A stretch of 6,109 bases of DNA from an uncultured Saprospiraceae bacterium. GTDB taxonomy: Bacteria; Bacteroidota; Bacteroidia; Chitinophagales; Saprospiraceae. The stretch's first letter is position 1; each line of letters begins with the position of its first letter. The translations under genes were made by a program, and so were the position numbers. Shown in pieces: positions 1 through 4,634 of the stretch. The DNA is taken from positions 1 to 6,109 of the forward strand of contig CALHBW010000170.1 of assembly GCA_937930625.1 (NCBI GenBank), read 5' to 3'. The notes under the pieces are model-generated. The model was not told the DNA's origin and made no database searches. It worked only from the letters and a program-made list of their open reading frames with translations.

Positions 1-474
1 AGTAATTGCCCATGCAAAGCGCAAGGGTTCGCCCAATGAACCGAGTGAGACGCGGATAAGTCCGCCTTTGACTTCGCCTGCGGGCTGACCGATATTGTCC
101 ACTTCTTGTTGGAAAGAGTAGGAAACTTTGATGACTTCTGCTTCTTTGCCATCCACTCTGAAGATGGCTTTGATGACGGCAGCAGCACCGGATTTTGACT
201 TGGTTTTGGGGGCGGGTTGGTCATTTTTTTTAGGTGGTGGCGTGTCGTCTGTTTTAGGTTTAGATTCATTTTGGTGTTGCTGACTGACGGTAGCGACTTC
301 AGCTTGCAATTCCTGATTGCCCGCTTCTTCTAAGGCGTTCATTACCTGCGATTGTTCCTGTACTTCGCCTGCCAATGCAGGGTCAGCAGCCATTTGTGAT
401 TCAAATGACTCTGCCGCAGGTGCATCCATTCTGCCTTTGATATAATCGTCGATATTTACTTGTACGTCAGACAT
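1..474 (-). CDS. Anti-sigma-like N-terminal module fused to TssD/Hcp-like domain (3' end missing)
   Basis: The reading frame opens with ATG at 474 and runs off the window edge, giving the first 158 residues. Three parts are visible. Residues 6-52 form an acidic helical module, with 'DDYIKGRMDAPAAESFESQM' followed by 'AADPALAGEV', matching the pattern at the N-terminus of many cytosolic anti-sigma factors (DYhxGxh...FExxhxxDPxLxxEV). Residues 53-97 are a Gln-, Pro- and Lys-rich linker. Residues 98-158 resemble the start of TssD, the Hcp-like tube protein of the Bacteroidota type VI secretion system: 'VDGKEAEVIKVSYSFQQEVD', then G-Q-P and 'GGLIRVSL'. Typical TssD is about 130 aa and begins directly with this domain, so roughly 97 extra N-terminal residues are unusual. 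There is no signal peptide. It lies downstream of the sigma gene at 700-1437 on the same strand, 225 bp away. TssD homology is recognised from memory of the family and is fairly secure; the sigma-related role of the N-terminus is inferred. Confidence 0.8.
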   Translation of the reverse strand, partial: MSDVQVNIDDYIKGRMDAPAAESFESQMAADPALAGEVQEQSQVMNALEEAGNQELQAEVATVSQQHQNESKPKTDDTPPPKKNDQPAPKTKSKSGAAAVIKAIFRVDGKEAEVIKVSYSFQQEVDNIGQPAGEVKGGLIRVSLGSLGEPLRFAWAIT

Positions 475-533
475 TTACTTAATGCTATAATGCTTAAATG
501 AGGTAATGCTACAATTTAATGAGTGAATTATTT
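475..533. repeat. Degenerate AT-rich tandem words upstream of the TssD-like gene
   Basis: The 59 bases before the ATG at 474 contain loosely repeated 'taatgct' and 'ttaatga' words, for example 'aatgctataatgct' at 481-494 and 'taatgct' again at 504-510. No Shine-Dalgarno sequence is seen. On the minus strand this is the 5' leader of the TssD-like gene. Confidence 0.4.
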
Positions 534-699
534 AATGTAAAATGTAAAATAATAAATTTAAAATGTAAAAGTTGTAGGACGCGGAGTTAACGTGTTTCTT
601 TCGTATTTACTTGATTTTTTTACAAAAAAAATGAAAATGTTTGGTACACGTACTGTTGGCACTTTTACATTTTATATTTATTATTTTACATTTTACATT
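534..699. repeat. 39-bp inverted repeat (38/39) abutting the sigma factor stop codon
   Basis: The left arm is 534-572 and the right arm 661-699. One arm matches the reverse complement of the other at 38 of 39 positions. The arms are built from the word 'aatgtaaa', found in no other gap of this window. The right arm touches the stop codon of the sigma gene (700-702); the left arm lies 60 bp from the start of the TssD-like gene. The 88-nt loop (573-660) is of higher complexity and contains a T8/A7 stretch and 'acgtgt...acacgt'. On the minus strand it has only a weak promoter-like match (TTTG, 17 nt, TACGAAAG). A transcript running from the sigma gene into the next gene would carry both arms and could form a long AU-rich hairpin. 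Confidence 0.85.
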
Positions 700-1437
700 T
701 CAAAAATATCTATTGTATTCAGGGTGCGCTATGAGTTTATTTCTAAGGTATTTTCTGCATCTGTTGGCTCTTACTCTTACACTGACTTCATCCAAACCAA
801 AATGCAGGGCAGTTTCTTTGATGTTGTGACTTTGCAGGTCATAATACTCCAAAAATTCGCTTTGTTCGGGCTTGAGCATTTCCATGCACTCGCGTAGTAT
901 GCGGGTGCGATGCTCGGCGTCATCATCAAAGCTATCTTCGGGGTCGGTGGAAGTATCTAGACTGCCTCCGTATTCTTTATTTTTTTCGGCGGTTCGTTTG
1001 CGTTTTTCGAGTTCTTTGAGCCACATGTTTCGGAGGATACCAAAGGCAAATCCTTCGAGTGTGGTGATTTTTGAGGTGTCTTTTTTGAGTTTTTCGTATA
1101 GTTTAATAATCACTTCTTGGGTGAAATCATGTACGTCATTTTCATCGCCACTATTTTTGAGGATGTGGTTGCGAATTTTTGGGTAGAGTTTGTCGTAAAG
1201 ACGTTTTTGTGCTTTACGGTTTCTCCTTTTTAATTGTCCGATAAAAAAGAAGTCCTGTTTTTTGAGTTGCTCTTCTATGGTTTTGTTTTTGTCGAGCATT
1301 TCAAGGATGCTTTCATCCTCAAAATTAAAGGTGGTAATGACCACGACATCACCGGGTAAGGTGTAGGCATACAATTCCTGTTCAAACTCCTTGAGTTTGT
1401 CTCCTCGCAATTTGCCAATGAGATACTGCTCTATCAT
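700..1437 (-). CDS. ECF-like sigma-70 family RNA polymerase sigma factor with N-terminal extension
   Basis: This 245-aa protein should direct RNA polymerase to a set of promoters. Region sigma2 spans about residues 66-150, including 'DVHDFTQEVIIKLYEKL' and 'FAFGILRNMWLKELEKRKR', the typical core-binding and -10-recognition helices. An acidic linker (161-174) follows, then region sigma4 at about 180-235 with the helix-turn-helix 'IKETALHFGLDEVSVRVRAN'. ECF factors are usually 160-200 aa; the extra length is an N-terminal extension of about 60 residues. It begins 'MIEQYLIGKLRGDKLKEFEQ', a pattern like the anti-sigma-type module that starts the TssD-like protein at 1-474. This is unusual for a sigma factor and could mediate autoinhibition or partner docking (inference). 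No classic zinc-finger anti-sigma gene is adjacent. The start is ATG at 1437, 77 bp after the stop of the sigma2-like gene; the gap shows no TAnnTTTG box or inverted repeat, so the two genes are probably co-transcribed. Confidence 0.88.
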   Translation of the reverse strand: MIEQYLIGKLRGDKLKEFEQELYAYTLPGDVVVITTFNFEDESILEMLDKNKTIEEQLKKQDFFFIGQLKRRNRKAQKRLYDKLYPKIRNHILKNSGDENDVHDFTQEVIIKLYEKLKKDTSKITTLEGFAFGILRNMWLKELEKRKRTAEKNKEYGGSLDTSTDPEDSFDDDAEHRTRILRECMEMLKPEQSEFLEYYDLQSHNIKETALHFGLDEVSVRVRANRCRKYLRNKLIAHPEYNRYF

Positions 1438-1514
1438 TTCTTACGGTGGACAGCGGACGGTGAAACGGTAAACGGGATAAAACCGCAATCGAAAACTCGT
1501 CAACTTGCAACTCG

Positions 1515-1760
1515 TTATTTGGTATTTTTCAATCCCTGAATAACGGTTGACAGATAAAGCGTAACATCCATGTCGGGGTCAAAGTTGTGTTCTTTGACCT
1601 GTTTTGTGAGGAAAACAACTGCTCTGCGAAAGTATTCCCTCGCCTGCGACTCGCTATTGCCCTGTTCTATGAGTTGATTGGCAATGGTGTAGTAAGCAAG
1701 GTGATAAACCTGTTTGACTCCTTCTTGTGGAGTGTCGCGTAGTGTTTGCAGTACGTTCAA
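1515..1760 (-). CDS. Small protein resembling only sigma2 of an ECF sigma factor
   Basis: This 81-aa protein starts at TTG (1760); the frame has no ATG near its beginning and a stop codon lies two codons upstream. Its sequence follows the ECF sigma2 pattern: 'LRDTPQEGVKQVYHLAYYTI' resembles the region 1.2/2.1 start, 'SESQAREYFRRAVVFL' the 'xxxDAxDhhQdahhxh' helix, and 'LYLSTVIQGLKNTK' the position of 'GFAFGILRNMWLK' in the neighbouring sigma factor. It stops where region 2.4 would begin and has no sigma4. The 77 bp after it encode nothing sigma-like in any frame I read, so a simple frameshift into a longer gene is unlikely. It may be a stand-alone sigma2-like adaptor or decoy, or the remnant of a degraded paralogue. 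It likely sits in one operon with the sigma gene downstream. Homology is from pattern matching by eye. Confidence 0.6.
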   Translation of the reverse strand: MNVLQTLRDTPQEGVKQVYHLAYYTIANQLIEQGNSESQAREYFRRAVVFLTKQVKEHNFDPDMDVTLYLSTVIQGLKNTK

Positions 1761-1845
1761 TATTTATTGTTTGTTATTAAATACGGATTTCCGAATGGAT
1801 GTTAACAGTCGTGAAGGTATTTATTTTTAGTGAAAACGAAAAGTT

Positions 1846-2052
1846 AATGAAAATATCAATTCCAATGAAAATGAAAATTCCAATGAAAATATCAATTCCA
1901 ATGAAAATGAAAATATCAATGAAAATGAAAATATCAATGAAAATAACAATTCCAATGAAAATGAAAATATCAATGAAAATAACAATTCCAATGAAAATGA
2001 AAATATCAATGAAAATAACAATTCCAATGAAAATGAAAATATCAATGAAAAT
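1846..2052. repeat. Tandem array, 11.5 units of 18 bp (36-bp higher-order period)
   Basis: Eleven consecutive 18-bp units all begin 'AATGAAAAT' and end in one of a few variants: 'ATCAATTCC', 'GAAAATTCC', 'GAAAATATC' or 'AACAATTCC'. A half unit follows at 2044-2052. From 1933 to 2040 two unit types alternate strictly, giving three identical 36-bp blocks (1933-1968, 1969-2004, 2005-2040), evidence of recent block duplication. Because 18 is divisible by three, frames stay open on both strands; these are not genes. It is the left arm of a large inverted repeat: 1864-1890 is the exact reverse complement of 2456-2482. Confidence 0.95.
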
Positions 2053-2092
2053 TGTTAATGGGCTTATCAACATTCGATATCTAAGCTTTTAA

Positions 2093-2251
2093 TTAGCGAG
2101 AATACAGGGCGGTGGATGAAGTAAGTTTGAGGCAAGGCAAAATTGGTGAATGTTTTTTGGTGGGGAGAACGAAGCGGTATTGCCCGAACATGATGCCAAT
2201 GCTGTGATGCCGAGCTTTTTCAGAAAAGCTTAGACGCAAGGGTTTTTCCAT
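2093..2251 (-). CDS. Doubtful 52-aa open reading frame
   Basis: ATG at 2251 opens a 52-codon frame ending with TAA at 2093-2095. The product starts 'MEKPLRLSFSEKARHHSIGI' and is basic, with no signal peptide, membrane segment or motif I recognise. It is the only non-repetitive block of this intergenic region and its composition is closer to coding sequence than the flanking repeats. It has no visible ribosome binding site or promoter. It could be a small gene, a fragment of a dispersed element, or chance. Confidence 0.2.
   Translation of the reverse strand: MEKPLRLSFSEKARHHSIGIMFGQYRFVLPTKKHSPILPCLKLTSSTALYSR
2213..2230. other. Small hairpin, 7-bp stem
   Basis: The sequence AGCTTTT-TCAG-AAAAGCT forms a perfect 7-bp stem with a 4-nt loop. 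No T-tract follows directly on either strand, so it is not a convincing intrinsic terminator. It lies inside the doubtful 52-codon ORF. Confidence 0.45.
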
Positions 2252-2272
2252 AAAAAAGAAAAAAATCACGTC

Positions 2273-2309
2273 TGTATCGCATTTTCATTTTCATTGGAAT
2301 TTTCATTTT
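2273..2309. repeat. Direct repeat copy 1, 'tgtatcgc' plus TTTTCA words
   Basis: The 23 bases at 2273-2295 recur exactly at 2430-2452. After the shared part this copy goes straight to 'ggaattttcatttt', while copy 2 has two additional 6-bp TTTTCA units first, as expected from slippage. The word is the reverse complement of the unit of the array at 1846-2052. Confidence 0.85.
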
Positions 2310-2336
2310 GGAGGTGTTTGATTAAATTATGGGATA

Positions 2337-2418
2337 GTCGGCAGACGAAGGTTTTTATAAAAATTGGTGGTTTGACTACTCAAATAGGCTCTATTTATAA
2401 CCGAATTCGTCTGACGAC
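2337..2418. repeat. Imperfect inverted repeat (12/13) between the two direct-repeat copies
   Basis: The arms GTCGGCAGACGAA (2337-2349) and TTCGTCTGACGAC (2406-2418) pair at 12 of 13 positions around a 56-nt loop. It lies 73 bp past the stop codon of the RlmI-type gene, so it would be in that gene's 3' untranslated region if transcribed. No T-tract follows on the minus strand. Confidence 0.6.
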
Positions 2419-2429
2419 ACCGGAACGTG

Positions 2430-2482
2430 TGTATCGCATTTTCATTTTCATTTTCATTTTCATTGGAATTTTCATTTTCATT
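2430..2482. repeat. Direct repeat copy 2; facing arm of the 1846-2052 array
   Basis: The first 23 bases repeat 2273-2295. Then 2456-2482 is the exact reverse complement of 1864-1890, giving a 27-bp perfect inverted pair about 570 bp apart. The copy ends 9 bp from the stop codon of the RlmI-type gene, so it is the stop-side arm of this gap. Confidence 0.85.
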
Positions 2483-2491
2483 TCCCAATTT

Positions 2492-3676
2492 TTATCCTAC
2501 ATACAATACCAATCCTTTTAAATAGCTCACTTCGGGATGAAAGATATTGACCGGATGGCAGGGGGCTTGCGTGAGTTCGTGCAAGATGCGTACGGGGCGT
2601 CCGGCTTCGAGTGCTGCTGCCAAAATGGTATTGCGAAAGAGTGCCGTATCGACCACCTGCGAACAGGAAAAAGTGAATAAAATACCACCTTTGGCAATGC
2701 GTTTTAAGCCGGCTGCATTGAGGCGTTTGTAGCCTTGAACGGCATTGTGTCGGGCGCGAACATTCTTTGCGAAAGCAGGCGGGTCGAGTACTATGACTTC
2801 GTATTCTGCGGGTGGTTCTTTGAGGAATTTAAGGACGTCATCCGCATACGCAACATGTTCACTTTCAATACTTTCCAATAAGTTTACATTGCGTTCTGTA
2901 AGCTCGATTGCCCGTTTTGAAGCATCTACCGAATGTACCATTTTCGCACCTGCACGCAAGGCGTACATCGAAAATCCACCCGAATAACAAAAGGCATTCA
3001 GCACTGTTTTTCCTTTGGTGTAATGTGCCAATAGATGTCGATTTTCGCGTTGGTCAAGAAAAAAGCCTGTTTTTTGTCCTGTTTCCCAATTGACATAAAA
3101 GCGATGTCCGTACTCTGAAATGAGTGTTTCTGTTGGTATATTTTTTCCTGCCAAATAGCCATTTTCGATACCTTGTGCGTACTCTCGCGGGAGTGTTTCG
3201 GCACTTTTATCATACACTCCGAGTAGTTTTTTGCCGTATATTTTTTGGAGCGCAGCACAGATTTCATGTCTTGCCAAGTGCATTCCGATAGAATGTGCCT
3301 GCAAAACCACCACACCTGCGTAATAATCCAAAATTAATCCGGGTAAGCCGTCTCCTTCTGCGTGTATGAGACGATAGGCATTGGTATCGGAATTATCTGT
3401 GAGATGGAGTGCTTGACGTATTTCGTAAGCCTCACGTATTTTTTTTATCCAAAAATCGGTATCGCCAGATGTTTTTTCAAAAGAAAAAATACGTACCGCA
3501 ATACTGCCGTCATGGTAATGTCCCGTAGCAAGGTATTCATCTTCAGCGTTATACACTTCGACTGTATCGCCGTTTTGTACTTCACCTTCTATCCGATAAA
3601 TCGCTCCCGAAAACACCCAACAATGGCGTCGCCTCACCGGAGCATCCTTTCTCCGCTTTAGAATAATTTTTGACAT
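2492..3676 (-). CDS. rlmI: Class I SAM-dependent 23S rRNA methyltransferase, RlmI family
   Basis: This 394-aa protein matches RlmI (E. coli 396 aa), which methylates C5 of a cytosine in 23S rRNA (C1962 in E. coli) using S-adenosylmethionine. Residues 1-70 form the N-terminal PUA-like RNA-binding domain ('GDTVEVYNAEDEYLATGHYH'). A central part follows, with 'GDGLPGLILDYY' at 108-119 and 'GQKTGFFLDQREN' at 200-212. The Rossmann-fold domain shows the SAM-binding motif I 'VLNAFCYSGGFSMYALRAGA' (225-244), motif IV 'VLDPPAFAK' (296-304) and the catalytic-cysteine motif 'FTFSCSQ' with Cys338. The domain set appears intact. ATG at 3676 is chosen because it opens the family's usual N-terminus; the same frame is open upstream to 3778, but only through the inverted repeat. 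A promoter box lies in the repeat loop about 50 bp upstream. It is a housekeeping gene with no obvious functional link to its neighbours. Confidence 0.95.
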   Translation of the reverse strand: MSKIILKRRKDAPVRRRHCWVFSGAIYRIEGEVQNGDTVEVYNAEDEYLATGHYHDGSIAVRIFSFEKTSGDTDFWIKKIREAYEIRQALHLTDNSDTNAYRLIHAEGDGLPGLILDYYAGVVVLQAHSIGMHLARHEICAALQKIYGKKLLGVYDKSAETLPREYAQGIENGYLAGKNIPTETLISEYGHRFYVNWETGQKTGFFLDQRENRHLLAHYTKGKTVLNAFCYSGGFSMYALRAGAKMVHSVDASKRAIELTERNVNLLESIESEHVAYADDVLKFLKEPPAEYEVIVLDPPAFAKNVRARHNAVQGYKRLNAAGLKRIAKGGILFTFSCSQVVDTALFRNTILAAALEAGRPVRILHELTQAPCHPVNIFHPEVSYLKGLVLYVG

Positions 3677-3684
3677 TTTCGTTA

Positions 3685-3775
3685 ATTCGTTATTCGTGTA
3701 TTCGTTATTCGTGCGTGCGAAGGTACAAATAATAGGGTGAACGAGTAACGAGTAACGAATACACGAATAACGAAT
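3685..3775. repeat. Perfect 23-bp inverted repeat filling the gap between the lipoprotein and rlmI genes
   Basis: Arms 3685-3707 and 3753-3775 are exact reverse complements, and pairing continues imperfectly inward to 3713/3747. The arms are built of the word 'ATTCGT(T/G)', unique to this gap. One arm ends on the first base of the lipoprotein stop codon (3775-3777); the other lies 8 bp from the rlmI ATG. The loop carries the likely rlmI promoter. A transcript reading through from the lipoprotein gene would carry both arms and could form a stable stem just before the rlmI start; one starting in the loop could not. Confidence 0.93.
3726..3734 (-). promoter_or_regulatory. Probable -7 box of the rlmI promoter
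   Basis: The minus strand reads TATTATTTG followed by 'TACCTTCGCAC'. This is TA-N3-TTTG, one base longer than the Bacteroidota consensus TAnnTTTG, and lies about 50 bp upstream of the rlmI ATG. No clear -33 TTG was found at the expected spacing. Confidence 0.5.
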
Positions 3776-4434
3776 CACAATATCTGAAAGGTCATAAAAA
3801 ATGTGCCGCCACTTAGGTTGATGCTATTGCCGGAGGTGTCGTAGAGTTTGCAATTGAATGTACCATCTACCTTGTTTTGGTGCATGCCATCTATGGTGAA
3901 TGGTTCGCTTTTGGTGACATTAAATGTGCTGCCCGATTGTGAACCGTTGCGAGTTGACCATGTTTTGAGGTCGTCATCTGTCCAACGAATTTCTATGCCG
4001 GGCGTTTCGGCATTGGCGGGGTCATTATCCATGTAAGGATGTGTATCGGCATCAAAAATGGAATCGAAATTATTGAGGCTATCCAATGCCCATTCGCGTT
4101 CTGTGAATACATTCTGTCCGAAAAACATAGTCACTCGTTCATTGGTTTCTGTATCCAATCCGCCGAGAAATTGTGCCAAATCAGCATCTTGACTCAAACT
4201 CGCGCCCGGTCCTATGGTGTAGCTGATAAGCGTTCCTGTAGAATCGAAATTCTCTGAATTTTCAGCCTCAAAACCAATGTTGTAAGCATTAGTGGAATAG
4301 GTAAGATTTTTTTCTGTGCCGTCAAAGTTGGCAATAAAGAACTCGTCGCGGCTTGCGGGGCTTGTGTCTTCATCGTCTTTGCAGCCGGTTGATAATAAAA
4401 TAATTGCGAATAAAAATAATAATAATTTGTGCAT
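3775..4434 (-). CDS. Probable surface-exposed lipoprotein of unknown function
   Basis: This 219-aa protein begins 'MHKLLLFLFAIILLSTGC', a type II signal peptide with lipobox LSTGC, so Cys18 should be lipidated after cleavage. It is followed by K-D-D-E-D, which fits the acidic lipoprotein export signal that sends Bacteroidota lipoproteins to the cell surface. The mature part is acidic and looks beta-rich, with a C-terminal stretch 'VDGTFNCKLYDTSGNSINLS' of the kind seen in small Bacteroidota lipoproteins with a repeated sandwich-like fold. I do not recognise a specific family and no catalytic motif is visible. ATG at 4434 is chosen because it begins the signal peptide; the frame is open upstream to 4518 only across the tandem repeat and would encode Asn/Gln/Leu repeats. 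Its stop codon overlaps the following inverted repeat by one base. Its own promoter lies at 4516-4546. Confidence 0.85.
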   Translation of the reverse strand: MHKLLLFLFAIILLSTGCKDDEDTSPASRDEFFIANFDGTEKNLTYSTNAYNIGFEAENSENFDSTGTLISYTIGPGASLSQDADLAQFLGGLDTETNERVTMFFGQNVFTEREWALDSLNNFDSIFDADTHPYMDNDPANAETPGIEIRWTDDDLKTWSTRNGSQSGSTFNVTKSEPFTIDGMHQNKVDGTFNCKLYDTSGNSINLSGGTFFMTFQIL

Positions 4435-4440
4435 ATTGTT

Positions 4441-4631
4441 GGTTGATTTAGTTGATTGGTTGATTAAGTTATTTAGTTGATTGAGTTGATTTGGTTGATT
4501 GAGTTGATTGAGTTGCAAAGTTAATCGGTTTATCTCACAAACTCAATAAACTAATCAACTCAATAAACTCAATAAACTCAATAAACCCAATAAACTCAAT
4601 AAACTCAATAAACTCAATAACCAAATCAACC
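4441..4631. repeat. Facing arrays of 9-bp words (imperfect inverted repeat) around the lipoprotein promoter
   Basis: Left array 4441-4515 is made of words such as 'ttgattgag' and 'ttggttgat'. Right array 4539-4631 is made of the near-complementary 'aaactcaat', repeated about eight times with variants. Their outer ends pair well: 'ggttgatttagttgat' (4441-4456) against 'aataaccaaatcaacc' (4616-4631). The right array ends 4 bp from the stop codon of the gene at 4635-5672; the left array begins 7 bp from the lipoprotein ATG. The ~23-bp spacer holds the -7 box of a promoter. The words occur nowhere else in the window. Confidence 0.85.
4516..4546 (-). promoter_or_regulatory. Bacteroidota-type promoter of the lipoprotein gene
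   Basis: The minus strand has TAACTTTG (4516-4523), an exact TAnnTTTG -7 box followed by C. TTG (4544-4546) lies 20 nt upstream, close to the consensus -33 spacing of about 19. It lies in the centre of the inverted repeat, about 80 bp upstream of the ATG. Confidence 0.7.
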
Positions 4632-4634
4632 AAT

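Larger units (their letters stand above)
1761..2491. other. 730-bp intergenic stretch made mostly of repeats
   Basis: Between the RlmI-type gene and the sigma2-like gene there is no convincing gene. It holds an 18-bp-unit tandem array (1846-2052), two patches of the same word in inverted orientation (2281-2309 and 2438-2482), a small hairpin (2213-2230), an imperfect inverted repeat (2337-2418) and one weak 52-codon ORF (2093-2251). No exact TAnnTTTG box was found on the minus strand, so the promoter of the sigma2-like gene is unassigned. The stretch 'AAATAAATACCTTCAC' (minus strand, about 1812-1827) somewhat resembles the promoter/leader of the RlmI-type gene. The open frames that cross the array on both strands are products of its 18-bp period. 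Confidence 0.7.

Noticed and set aside
1438..1514. Continuation of the sigma2-like gene after a frameshift
   Set aside because: The other frames read through this gap give no sigma region 2.4 or sigma4 similarity; the segment looks like low-complexity intergenic DNA with 'acggt' and 'aactcg' words.
1933..2040. CRISPR array because of the 36-bp period
   Set aside because: The 36-bp blocks are contiguous with no spacers, are built of 18-bp sub-units, and no cas genes are present.
1777..2092. Ile/Phe-rich and Met/Lys-rich repetitive proteins encoded on either strand
   Set aside because: The frames stay open only because the repeat unit is 18 bp; low-complexity products on both strands indicate a repeat artefact.
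2213..2230. Intrinsic terminator
   Set aside because: The hairpin is AT-rich and no T-tract follows directly on either strand.
2294..2521. 75-codon ORF on the plus strand
   Set aside because: It runs through TTTTCA repeats and into the 3' end of the RlmI-type gene on the opposite strand; no recognisable protein features.
3677..3778. N-terminal extension of the RlmI-type protein by 34 residues to 3778
   Set aside because: The extra residues are encoded by the inverted repeat; the family's normal N-terminus begins at the ATG at 3676, and the extension would overlap the preceding gene's stop codon.
4435..4518. N-terminal extension of the lipoprotein to 4518
   Set aside because: It would encode Asn/Gln/Leu repeats from the tandem array and bury the signal peptide, and would start over the promoter's -7 box.
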